The notes beneath the pieces are model-generated. The model was not told the DNA's origin. It made no database searches and worked only from the letters and a program-made list of their open reading frames with translations. From assembly GCA_003136075.1 (NCBI GenBank), contig PNBP01000122.1:36707-43066 (forward strand): a DNA stretch of 6,360 nucleotides, read 5' to 3'. The stretch's first letter is position 1; each line of letters opens with the position of its first letter. Below are positions 1 through 5,204 of the stretch, piece by piece. Source of the DNA: Methanoregula sp. (lineage in GTDB: Archaea; Halobacteriota; Methanomicrobia; Methanomicrobiales; Methanospirillaceae). A program made the translations under genes and the position numbers.

Positions 1-1794
1 GCCTTTTTTATGGGGCAGGCTGGCGTAATCATTGTGGATGACGGGCTTGCGCTCACGCATGCAGTCCACCCAGACACCGGCTTTTTCCACCGGGTAGTTC
101 CGCTCGGGCTCCTTGGAAATGAAGCAGTGTTTCCTTGTTTCTGTGGACCATGCAACCAGCTGGATTGTCTGCTCATCCGGATTGATGAGATGGAAAAAAC
201 CGATCCTGCTTGCGGTCATACGTTCCGCCTCATCGAGTGTATACTCCATGCTCTCGCTGACCGACATGGTATCGATCAGCTGGTTTAATTTTACCGCAAC
301 CTGTACTGCCTCTTCCGCCCGCTTACGGGCGGTGATGTCGGTATGGGCTGAGATCCAGACGCTTCCGAATTTGGGATGTTCAAACATGGATACTACGGCA
401 AGACACCAGAATGTGGTACCGTCTTTTCTGATGTTTTTGATTTCCCCCCTCCACTCACCCGTTTCATGGAGGGCCTTCATGATCTCTTCAGCAATATTGA
501 GAGGACTCTGTTTATCGTGAGGAGCATTGAGAACGGACACATGTTTGCCGTATAATTCCCCCGTTTCATACCCGAACATCTTTTCAAATTTGGGGTTTGT
601 ATATACGATTATACCATCGCTGGTCCGGATCAGGTAAACACCTTCTGCTATGGTTTCGAAGATCTGGTTCTGGAGGCGGAGCGCGTCCTCCGCCATTTTG
701 CGATTGGTGATGTCGGTAAGGAACAGCGTGAGTCCGATGACATTGCCATTTCTATCAGTAATCGGATTGTAGATATCCTCATACCACCTGCGTTCGAGCG
801 CCGTATCCCCATACGCCTCAACCACGGTGAATGAATCACCTGATATGGCACGATCAAAGTTTATTTTTGCCTTTTCGTGATCCTCAGGGTTCGTGATGTA
901 TTCAAGCATGCTGTTCCCAAGAGCAATATCCACGCCCCAGATCTGTTTCATGGTATGACGATGATTTTCATTAAATGCAATATACCGGTACTGACTGTCG
1001 AGGGCGAAGATCACAACCTCTTTGGGGCTTTCAACCACGCTTTTTAAAATAGCATGTGATCTTTCCATTGAGACATCAGCCGTTTTACGCCCGGTGATAT
1101 CGGTCATAACATAATTGAACCCGATAACTTCGCCATCATTCACTATGGGGTGCGGGGATACACTGACGGAATGAACCCTGCCGTCACTTGTGAGGATCCT
1201 GAACTCATCCCTCTCGTAATTCCCGTTCAGTCTTTGCCTGAATCCTTCGATGCAGTGGGGCTGGTCGTCAGGATGGATAAACTTCAGGAAATTCAACCCT
1301 ATCACGTTTTCCGGGGAATAGCCATAGAGGCGTTCGATGACCGGGCTGATGTACGTGAAATTTCCCTCCAGATCCAAGGAGAAAATCACTTCGTCAATGT
1401 TCTCGATGAGATCCCGGTACATCTCGCGGCTCTCCTGGAACGTTTCATGTGCCTGTAACAGGTGCTCGGACAGATAGGTCACAAGTGCCGCGATACCAAT
1501 GAATATAATCGCACGGATTCCTGCGTCTTCGACAGTGACAATGTTATTTGGCTCAAATGCTGCAACAAGTGTGACATAAACAAGGCTGAGCAGGACGCTG
1601 AAGAAAAATCCTTTTTTCCGGTAATGATAGGTAAGGAGGACAATCGGGATGTAATAGAGGTGCATGAAGACGGTCGTGATATCATGGGAGAGGCAGAATA
1701 CGGTTACAATAATCACGGCGGCAGAGGCGGCAAGAATTGCTGTCCTCCACAATGTCTCTGTTGTGGTTGACTTAAGTTGCGGAAACCCTCTCAT
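1..1794 (-). CDS. Membrane-bound multi-PAS/GAF sensor protein, probable histidine kinase (C-terminus outside window)
   Basis: An uninterrupted minus-strand frame of 598 codons runs off the left edge of the window. Residues about 18-109 are hydrophobic and form roughly four membrane segments (18-36, 44-57, 62-81, 92-109), including a HLYYIPIVLL stretch typical of archaeal PAS kinases. Three PAS domains follow, at about 122-235, 246-368 and 375-492, each ending in a PAC-type motif (MTDITGRK, LTDITNRK, HTDITARK). PAS1 shows GYSPENVIG and HPDD; PAS3 shows GYETGELYGK and RKDGT. A GAF domain begins near 500 and contains FFHLINPDEQTIQL and the characteristic HNDYASLPHKKG before the window ends. In this family such an array senses small ligands or redox state and usually feeds a C-terminal HisKA/HATPase pair. 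That part is not visible, so the kinase assignment is inferred. The ATG is preceded by GGTGGAAG about 10 bases upstream, a good archaeal ribosome site. The gene diverges from the zinc-ribbon gene at 2014. Confidence 0.92.
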   Translation of the reverse strand, partial: MRGFPQLKSTTTETLWRTAILAASAAVIIVTVFCLSHDITTVFMHLYYIPIVLLTYHYRKKGFFFSVLLSLVYVTLVAAFEPNNIVTVEDAGIRAIIFIGIAALVTYLSEHLLQAHETFQESREMYRDLIENIDEVIFSLDLEGNFTYISPVIERLYGYSPENVIGLNFLKFIHPDDQPHCIEGFRQRLNGNYERDEFRILTSDGRVHSVSVSPHPIVNDGEVIGFNYVMTDITGRKTADVSMERSHAILKSVVESPKEVVIFALDSQYRYIAFNENHRHTMKQIWGVDIALGNSMLEYITNPEDHEKAKINFDRAISGDSFTVVEAYGDTALERRWYEDIYNPITDRNGNVIGLTLFLTDITNRKMAEDALRLQNQIFETIAEGVYLIRTSDGIIVYTNPKFEKMFGYETGELYGKHVSVLNAPHDKQSPLNIAEEIMKALHETGEWRGEIKNIRKDGTTFWCLAVVSMFEHPKFGSVWISAHTDITARKRAEEAVQVAVKLNQLIDTMSVSESMEYTLDEAERMTASRIGFFHLINPDEQTIQLVAWSTETRKHCFISKEPERNYPVEKAGVWVDCMRERKPVIHNDYASLPHKKG

Positions 1795-1854
1795 GGCAAT
1801 CTTCCACCAGAGTGATACTCGTTATGGATTTTTTCAGAATACACATTCCCTGTT

Positions 1855-1890
1855 GTATTCTCTGACTCCGGTTCCGGAGTCAGACAATAC
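1855..1890. promoter_or_regulatory. 36-bp palindrome upstream of the sensor gene, candidate operator or 5' leader hairpin
   Basis: Two perfect 11-base arms (TCTGACTCCGG and its complement) flank a TT centre at 1861-1884. After one C/C mismatch the symmetry continues for five more bases on each side (GTATT and AATAC). The element lies 61-96 bases before the sensor start codon. On the minus strand a TATA-like CCTTAAAAG at 1910-1918 would place transcription start near 1888, at the edge of the palindrome. It could therefore be an operator covering the start site or a stem in the leader. No repressor is identifiable nearby. It is not followed by a T-run in either direction, which argues against a simple terminator. 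Confidence 0.55.
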
Positions 1891-1981
1891 GTTCTCATCG
1901 CTGTTCCATCTTTTAAGGATTCCCTTTAGCGTGAATACAGGATGAGGGGGGGGTCTGTCAGGTAGGGAAGTACCGTAACAA

Positions 1982-1991
1982 AACTTTTAAG
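1982..1991 (+). promoter_or_regulatory. TATA-like box of zinc-ribbon gene copy 1 (leaderless transcript predicted)
   Basis: AACTTTTAAG is centred about 27 bases upstream of the ATG at 2014, the usual archaeal distance from TATA box to transcription start. No ribosome site lies directly upstream of the ATG. Together these suggest that the mRNA begins at or next to the start codon. The second copy has a related box at the same spacing. Confidence 0.5.
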
Positions 1992-2013
1992 GGGTCACCG
2001 GCAATCAATTCCC

Positions 2014-2157
2014 ATGGTTAAACAACCCCAAACGCTGCGGGTGAAACGCGACCGCCCGGTCTGCGAGAAGTGCCAGGATACCAACATCGTCCAGAAACCT
2101 GATGGCAGCTACCGGTGCAGGCGGTGCGGGTTCGACAGCGCGAAAGAAAAGAAGTAA
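2014..2157 (+). CDS. 47-residue basic zinc-ribbon protein, copy 1
   Basis: The protein carries two CxxC knuckles, CEKC at residues 17-20 and CRRC at 35-38, separated by 14 residues, with the ribbon core NIVQKPDGSYRCRRCG. This is the spacing of a treble-clef or rubredoxin-type zinc ribbon. The rest is strongly basic (VKQPQTLRVKRDRP at the N-terminus, KEKK at the end), which fits a nucleic-acid-binding role, but no function can be assigned. The pattern resembles the N-terminal zinc ribbons of IS1-type transposases and of some transcription factors, here freestanding with no catalytic domain attached. The ATG was chosen because the second copy is conserved from this codon and a TATA-like box lies 27 bases upstream. 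Near-identity with the gene at 4019 (most differences change residues near the knuckles or the tail) supports real coding. The adjoining genes do not reveal a partner. Confidence 0.8.
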   Translation: MVKQPQTLRVKRDRPVCEKCQDTNIVQKPDGSYRCRRCGFDSAKEKK

Positions 2158-2167
2158 CCGGTTAGTG

Positions 2168-2179
2168 GGACAATTGTCC
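2168..2179. repeat. 12-bp perfect palindrome just after zinc-ribbon copy 1
   Basis: GGACAATTGTCC begins 10 bases after the stop codon at 2157. It is not present after the second zinc-ribbon copy. It could be a short 3' hairpin or a protein-binding site. It has no following T-run, so it is not a terminator by itself. Confidence 0.35.
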
Positions 2180-2283
2180 AGCTGACCTGTTCCGCGTGGG
2201 TGACTGGATACCCGTCAGAAACTCTCGCCGGGATTGGTGATTGCGCTTGGTGTGGTCGCGCTTATTGGGAGAAGGAAAAAATA

Positions 2284-2301
2284 TTTTTTTTTTGATTTTT
2301 T
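2284..2301 (+). terminator. Double T-tract, probable terminator after zinc-ribbon copy 1
   Basis: Ten Ts, GA and six Ts occur about 127 bases after the stop codon. Archaeal RNA polymerase terminates at T-runs on the non-template strand without needing a hairpin. A nearly identical T9-GA-T7 element lies after the second zinc-ribbon copy, so it may belong to the same duplicated unit. Additional T-runs follow at 2400-2406, 2451-2457 and 2467-2474. Confidence 0.5.
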
Positions 2302-2805
2302 GCTCAATTCCCCGGGGGAAGGCACGGGACTTGTGCATCACCAGGTCCGTAGGGGGATGCTGCTGTGGTGCGTGAGGATGTCAACCGCCCCTTCCGGACT
2401 TTTTTTGGTTGGATGGAGACGGAATAGTCCATGCGGATGCCTTCAGGGGATTTTTTTCTTCAATAATTTTTTTTGTCGGTTCTGTGCGGACAAGATCCGT
2501 GCCGGATTATTTCTCAAATTATGTGGACGGAAGGCAATTTGTAGTCTCCATAGGTAATGTAAACCGGTTGCACATCGGTGCAGGATTGTCCGCGGCTACA
2601 CTGGTACCGGTAATTTTCACGACGGTGTCCGAAGAGAACCTGAGCAAAACTTTGCCCCAGAACAGGCCTTCTTTTCATTTTACCCCTCCTCCAGCCCATC
2701 CGGCCCGCGATCGGCCCGCCAAATAGCGCTATTAGCGTACATTTTGGGGGTCAGTTTGTGCCGAATTCAGGCAAACGGGGCGATTAAAACAGGAATTTCG
2801 AAAAC
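2302..2805. other. Gene-poor, T-tract-rich stretch with short repeats
   Basis: I see no gene that I can support here. Plus-strand open frames exist (for example 2409-2726) but have only TTG starts, no internal Met, no third-position bias and no recognisable domain. The stretch holds three T-runs of 7-8 bases (2400, 2451, 2467), a tandem pair of CGGCCCGC around 2701-2719, and a perfect 12-base palindrome AATAGCGCTATT at 2722-2733. At its right end a 17-base motif (AATTCAGGCAAACGGGG, 2764-2780) recurs at 2836-2852 with two changes. It reads as decayed or regulatory DNA. A small RNA cannot be excluded from sequence alone. Confidence 0.4.
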
Positions 2806-3156
2806 GTGTGCCGGAATTCATCATTTTTTGCACAAAATTCGGGAAAACGGGGATCGGTTTATGTTCGGGAGTCAGGAGTCACCGTCGGAGAATGTTCAGG
2901 TAAGGGAGTACGGAAGATCACCATTCATTTCATCTCATTTCATGGATCCCACGTACGATTCGTATCCCGAAACCTGGTCCTGACGGATGATCCCATCCGG
3001 GCCCGCTACGCCCCCGGATTGCTGCCCGACACCCCCAAACAGGGCTCGCAACGTGCCCGGATCCAAAAGTCCCTGCAAAACGCGTATTTTCCCAAACGGA
3101 CAATTTTGCAGATCGATGCCACGGGGCAGGAAATCGAGGATCGCACCGGGGCATGA
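2806..3156 (+). CDS. Weak candidate ORF, unknown protein or remnant of a larger gene
   Basis: An open frame of 116 codons from a GTG. No domain is recognised. The first 40 codons look unlike protein and overlap a short DNA repeat, but the last 80 or so show a clear preference for G or C in third position (about two thirds of codons) and read plausibly, ending ILQIDATGQEIEDRTGA. The frame contains no internal Met and no convincing ribosome site, so the true start may be lost. This could be the 3' remnant of a degraded gene. It points towards the 3' end of the truncated HEPN gene at 3178, leaving only 21 bases between the stop codons. A fortuitous ORF in GC-rich DNA is a serious alternative. 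Confidence 0.25.
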   Translation: MCRNSSFFAQNSGKRGSVYVRESGVTVGECSGKGVRKITIHFISFHGSHVRFVSRNLVLTDDPIRARYAPGLLPDTPKQGSQRARIQKSLQNAYFPKRTILQIDATGQEIEDRTGA

Positions 3157-3177
3157 GTGAATGGCGAGAGCGGTTTT

Positions 3178-3534
3178 TTATGGCTGTTGGAACGCGAATA
3201 AAGGGCTTTTACCGAGGGGGGAATAAAAATTGTACGGGGCCAGATTAGGGTTTGGGGCGCGGAATGGGTCTGTCCCGAAATATGCGTGAATCAGTTTGTC
3301 CCGCATGCCCGCCATATCATTCCAGGGAACCTCATGATATGCAGAGCGGAATAATGCAGGAATATGCTTTGCAGCTTCACCGATTATCTCTATGCACTGG
3401 ATCGTGGCAAAATAGGTTTTTTCATCCGTGCGGAACTGCTCAAAGGTAATACCTTTGGTGAATCGTTCAATCCGGCTGATATTATCGAGAATGTCATGAA
3501 GAAAAATCCCGACATTCCTTTCTTGTTCTTTCAT
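3178..3534 (-). CDS. hepT: HepT-like HEPN toxin with atypical C-terminus
   Basis: The first 85 or so residues match the HEPN/DUF86 family: DILDNISRIERFTKGITFEQF, then IQCIEIIGEAAKHIP, then VPWNDMAGMRDKLIHAYFG. The last piece contains the RX4HXY motif (R, H and Y of RDKLIHAY). In this family Arg and His form the RNase site, and the Tyr is the residue modified by the cognate MntA in the studied Shewanella pair. After HAYFG the family normally continues with a helix of the type VDLxIVWxxxxxDLPxL. Here it is replaced by about 30 unrelated residues (TDPFRAPNPNLAPY onward, ending FAFQQP), so the C-terminus was probably lost to a rearrangement near 3265. The ATG overlaps the stop of the upstream mntA by four bases (ATGA), implying coupled translation. 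Whether it is still an active toxin is uncertain, because the missing helix normally contributes to the fold and dimer. Confidence 0.85.
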   Translation of the reverse strand: MKEQERNVGIFLHDILDNISRIERFTKGITFEQFRTDEKTYFATIQCIEIIGEAAKHIPALFRSAYHEVPWNDMAGMRDKLIHAYFGTDPFRAPNPNLAPYNFYSPLGKSPLFAFQQP

Positions 3535-3824
3535 ACGTAAACCGCTTCTCTCAGGATGGTGTCTTTTAATTCCCTGCGGATATTTTCTTTTGGAACCACA
3601 TCGACCTTGATTCCGATGATATCGCTTAAGTAATTTTCAAGGGAAACAAGTTTAATCAGGCTGATAGGTTGTGAGAATTCAACAAGAACGTCTACATCGC
3701 TCCCGCTGTGCGTGTCTCCTCGTACGTACGAACCGAACACCCCAATCTGACAGATGTTGTACCGGTTTCTGAGGATTTCCTTATGATCGTGAATAATTTT
3801 TTTGATGGTGGAAAGTTTTTTCAT
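3531..3824 (-). CDS. mntA: MntA-like minimal nucleotidyltransferase antitoxin
   Basis: A 97-residue protein with the GSX10DXD nucleotidyltransferase signature (GSYVRGDTHSGSDVD, residues about 31-45), followed by VLVEF and later IGIKVDVVP, where the third acidic residue is expected. Family members of this size transfer AMP to the HEPN partner and so neutralise it. The next gene is exactly such a partner, overlapping by four bases. I chose the ATG at 3824 rather than the upstream Met near 3902 or the frame's first Met at 4013. MKKLSTIKKIIHDHKEIL is a typical family N-terminus, the extension has no family resemblance, and a TATA-like box lies 26 bases upstream, predicting a leaderless transcript. 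The second nucleotidyltransferase in the window (4311) is the same length but clearly divergent. Confidence 0.88.
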   Translation of the reverse strand: MKKLSTIKKIIHDHKEILRNRYNICQIGVFGSYVRGDTHSGSDVDVLVEFSQPISLIKLVSLENYLSDIIGIKVDVVPKENIRRELKDTILREAVYV

Positions 3825-3845
3825 GATTTTGTTTCCCGCTGGCAC

Positions 3846-3854
3846 AGATAAAAC
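3846..3854 (-). promoter_or_regulatory. TATA-like box of mntA-hepT
   Basis: On the minus strand GTTTTATCT is centred 26 bases before the ATG at 3824, at the archaeal TATA-to-start distance. No strong ribosome site precedes the ATG, which agrees with a leaderless mRNA for the mntA-hepT pair. Confidence 0.45.
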
Positions 3855-3988
3855 CAGGGTTCTTTTGCGGTCGTTATCGTGATATTGGTGGGTTGGATTC
3901 ATATCTTTTTCCAAAAGCCGGGTGATGGATGATGTTAATGTGGGTGGTGTGGGACAGGATACGCATGGCGATGCAGCCCGGCAACAAA

Positions 3989-3996
3989 TCTTATCA
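3989..3996 (+). promoter_or_regulatory. TATA-like box of zinc-ribbon gene copy 2
   Basis: TCTTATCA is centred about 26 bases before the ATG at 4019 and aligns with CTTTTAAG in the first copy. The sequence is a poorer TATA match than the first copy's, so the two genes may differ in strength. A leaderless transcript is predicted here too. Confidence 0.4.
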
Positions 3997-4018
3997 GGAT
4001 CGCCGGCAATCAATCCCC

Positions 4019-4159
4019 ATGGTTAAACAACCCCAAACGCTGCGGGTGAAACGCGACCGCCCGGTCTGCAAGAAGTGCCAGGATACCAACATCGTCAAGA
4101 AGCCTGATGGCAGCTACCGGTGCAGGCGGTGCGGGTTCGACAGCGCGAAAGATAAGTAA
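4019..4159 (+). CDS. 46-residue basic zinc-ribbon protein, copy 2
   Basis: Paralogue of the gene at 2014, differing at E18K, Q27K and the C-terminal tail (AKDK instead of AKEKK), plus one silent change. Both CxxC knuckles (CKKC at 17-20, CRRC at 35-38) and the NIVKKPDGSYRC core are kept. The two Lys replacements make it even more basic, suggesting nucleic-acid binding, but the role is unknown. An open frame continues upstream to 3929, but the conserved unit starts at this ATG, with a TATA-like box 26 bases before it. It diverges from mntA-hepT on its left (195 bases between starts) and precedes the orphan nucleotidyltransferase on the same strand, separated by a T-tract terminator and a new promoter, so it probably does not share a transcript with it. 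Confidence 0.8.
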   Translation: MVKQPQTLRVKRDRPVCKKCQDTNIVKKPDGSYRCRRCGFDSAKDK

Positions 4160-4237
4160 GTGGAGGGGTTCGCGGGGACGATTGGCCGGGGAACTGGTCC
4201 CCGCTCAACGGGAAGCCTGACCATCCTGCAGTACTAT

Positions 4238-4264
4238 CCCCCGGGGTTTTTTTTTGATTTTTTT
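4238..4264 (+). terminator. GC palindrome followed by double T-tract, after zinc-ribbon copy 2
   Basis: CCCCCGGGG runs directly into nine Ts, GA and seven Ts. The T-tract resembles the one after the first zinc-ribbon copy (T10-GA-T6). It lies between the zinc-ribbon stop and the promoter of the next gene, as expected for a terminator insulating the two. Confidence 0.6.
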
Positions 4265-4278
4265 CTCCGTATCTCTCA

Positions 4279-4285
4279 TATATAT
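4279..4285 (+). promoter_or_regulatory. TATA box of the orphan nucleotidyltransferase gene
   Basis: TATATAT lies directly after the T-tract and is centred about 29 bases before the ATG at 4311. This is close to the expected spacing for transcription starting at or just before that codon. It therefore favours 4311 over the earlier in-frame ATG at 4284, which overlaps the box itself. Confidence 0.55.
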
Positions 4286-4310
4286 GAAGTACCAATATTC
4301 CATCAGGAAT

Positions 4311-4604
4311 ATGAGAGATACATCCGAGATACTGGACCAGTTGCGAGATTTAATACCTGAACTCAGTGAACAGTATCACATCAAGAGCATGGGTATTTTT
4401 GGCTCGTACTCCCAAAAACACCAGACCGAACAGAGCGACCTTGACCTGGTTGTGGAATTTGATCAGCCGACAGGAATGATGGCATTCGTGCACTTAAAAA
4501 ACCTGATTTCCGACCGTTTGAATATTAAGGTTGATCTCGTTACTCCTGATGGGCTTCACCCCCTGATCCGCGATCTGGTCATGCACGAGGTCGTGTATGT
4601 CTGA
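4311..4604 (+). CDS. Second MntA-like nucleotidyltransferase, orphaned
   Basis: A 97-residue minimal nucleotidyltransferase. GSYSQKHQTEQSDLD keeps the GSX10DXD signature, followed by LVVEF and LNIKVDLV with the usual third acidic position. The Arg-Gly that commonly follows GSY (present in the first copy as GSYVRG) is Gln-Lys here. Family role: AMP transfer to a HEPN toxin. The gene overlaps a tiny stop-ridden remnant of a hepT gene, so its own toxin has been lost. It could still act on the HepT encoded at 3534-3178, though sequence divergence between the two enzymes makes that uncertain. An alternative start at 4284 would add nine residues but lies within the TATA box. The T-tract at 4247 separates it from the zinc-ribbon gene. 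Confidence 0.85.
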   Translation: MRDTSEILDQLRDLIPELSEQYHIKSMGIFGSYSQKHQTEQSDLDLVVEFDQPTGMMAFVHLKNLISDRLNIKVDLVTPDGLHPLIRDLVMHEVVYV

Positions 4605-4677
4605 AAAACGATCTTCCTCCCTTCTTTTGTAGGATATTTTCCAGTCCGTAGAGAAGATCGAAAATTTTTACCCGTAA
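4597..4677 (+). pseudogene. Remnant of a hepT (HEPN toxin) gene
   Basis: An ATG overlaps the end of the nucleotidyltransferase gene by eight bases, the arrangement of a coupled partner. The frame reads MSEKRSSSLLL, a TAG stop, then DIFQSVEKIENFYP and a TAA. Apart from the stop, this matches the start of HEPN/DUF86 proteins (R-x5-LLxDIxxSIEKIExF), and compares with DILDNISRIERF in the intact copy at 3534. Everything after about codon 26, including the RX4H catalytic motif, is gone. The match is short but its position right behind an mntA gene makes it convincing. Confidence 0.7.
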
Positions 4678-4692
4678 AAGATTGGTAAAAAT
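4664..4692. terminator. Inverted repeat between convergent genes, possible bidirectional terminator
   Basis: ATTTTTACC at 4664-4672 and GGTAAAAAT at 4684-4692 are perfect complements around an 11-base loop. The element lies between the plus-strand nucleotidyltransferase (stop 4604) and the minus-strand hicA (stop 4726), where both transcripts should end, and offers a five-T run to RNA polymerase from either side. Its left arm lies inside the hepT remnant. Confidence 0.45.
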
Positions 4693-4725
4693 GCAGGGGG
4701 AACGTGGGAGATGTTTTCCCATCAG

Positions 4726-4944
4726 TCACATTAATTCATCAGGATTGATACCGGCGTCTTTGCAGATCTGTTTTGTGATCTTCGGGTGCAGGATTTTCCC
4801 GGCATGATCCGGGACGGTTACTCTTATACCAGCATCGTTTTTAAAAATTTTATGACTCCCGCTCTGGCGTACACACGTGAATCCTTTTCTCTTGAGCAGA
4901 GTGATGATTTTGTGTGCCGGGACCCGTGGGAGTTTTTCACTCAT
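4726..4944 (-). CDS. hicA: HicA-type mRNA interferase toxin
   Basis: 72 residues, the usual length for HicA. The dsRBD-like fold is recognisable from VPAHKIITLLKRKGFTCVRQSGSHKIF, with the catalytic His at residue 31 in the GSH motif, then VTVPDHAGKILHPKITKQI and a final AGI helix. HicA proteins cleave mRNA and are held inactive by HicB. The start overlaps the hicB stop by four bases (ATGA), so the toxin is translated after its antitoxin. No truncation or missing key residue is seen. Confidence 0.93.
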   Translation of the reverse strand: MSEKLPRVPAHKIITLLKRKGFTCVRQSGSHKIFKNDAGIRVTVPDHAGKILHPKITKQICKDAGINPDELM

Positions 4945-5165
4945 ACCGAGACATCCACCGTGGTTAAGTTGATGAGCTGGGCTTGGGGGATCTTCTCTCC
5001 TGATTCGATACGATCATCGAGGTGGAGGCGTATGGCATCCCGGATATTGTCAAGGACTTCTTCATAGGTTTCTCCCTGTACATAACAACCCTGAAGTTCC
5101 GGACAGAATGCGGTGTAGCCATCTTCATCTTTTTCTATTACTACGGAAAAACGGAAATTGTGCAT
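4941..5165 (-). CDS. hicB: HicB-type antitoxin, short form
   Basis: 74 residues with the partial RNase H fold of the HicB/UPF0150 family: FRFSVVIEKDEDGYTAFCPELQGCYVQGETYEEVLDNIRDAIRLHLDD. It binds and blocks HicA. The protein ends soon after this domain, with no ribbon-helix-helix or helix-turn-helix C-terminus, so it may not bind its own promoter as longer HicBs do. The frame is open up to 5264, but the ATG at 5165 is chosen. The family fold begins here, AAGGTCAGGT lies directly upstream as a ribosome site, and a TATA box is 36 bases away. It is followed by hicA with a four-base overlap. Confidence 0.93.
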   Translation of the reverse strand: MHNFRFSVVIEKDEDGYTAFCPELQGCYVQGETYEEVLDNIRDAIRLHLDDRIESGEKIPQAQLINLTTVDVSV

Positions 5166-5197
5166 ACCTGACCTTCTCTTTTTTCGTTCTTTGGTGA

Positions 5198-5204
5198 ATA
5201 TATA
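5198..5204 (-). promoter_or_regulatory. TATA box of hicB-hicA
   Basis: On the minus strand ACTATATATTC includes a TATATAT core centred 36 bases before the hicB ATG. Transcription would start about 10 bases before the ATG, giving a very short leader that still contains the GGTCAGGT ribosome site. Confidence 0.55.

Larger units (their letters stand above)
1977..2157 (+). repeat. Direct repeat copy 1 (promoter plus zinc-ribbon gene)
   Basis: This segment matches 3983-4159 in the same orientation. The coding part differs by four substitutions and one three-base length difference. The upstream 37 bases match less well but are clearly related, with one single-base gap and a nearly shared GCAATCAATYCCC before the ATG. 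Similarity fades upstream of about 1977 and after the stop codon. It is either a recent tandem-type duplication or two insertions of the same small cassette. Confidence 0.9.
3983..4159 (+). repeat. Direct repeat copy 2 (promoter plus zinc-ribbon gene)
   Basis: This is the partner of 1977-2157 in the same orientation, about 2.0 kb away. Similarity covers the TATA-like region, the bases GCCGGCAATCAAT before the start, and the whole coding sequence. The two copies bracket the unsupported stretch and the first MntA-HepT pair. Confidence 0.9.

Noticed and set aside
10..1945. Several plus-strand open frames of 69-135 codons opposite the sensor gene
   Set aside because: They are shadows of the continuous minus-strand PAS/GAF frame, which carries clear domain motifs. 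None of them shows a domain.
2234..2557. Plus-strand ORF of 107 codons
   Set aside because: It runs through the T-tracts, giving artificial Phe runs, and has no domain or credible ribosome site.
2409..2726. Plus-strand ORF of 105 codons with a hydrophobic stretch
   Set aside because: Its TTG start lacks a ribosome site, it has no internal Met and no third-position bias, and the hydrophobic part comes from T-runs. A decayed gene cannot be excluded.
3825..4013. Longer N-terminus for the first mntA
   Set aside because: The extra 63 residues have no family resemblance, and the TATA-like box at 3846 lies inside them.
3929..4018. Upstream extension of the second zinc-ribbon gene
   Set aside because: The conserved repeat and the start context point to the ATG at 4019. 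The extension would cover the promoter.
4597..4677. TAG in the hepT remnant read as pyrrolysine
   Set aside because: Even if the TAG were read through, the frame ends 15 codons later at TAA, well before the catalytic motif. Nothing in the window suggests pyrrolysine use.
4786..5067. Plus-strand ORF opposite hicA and hicB
   Set aside because: It is a shadow frame of two well-recognised minus-strand genes.
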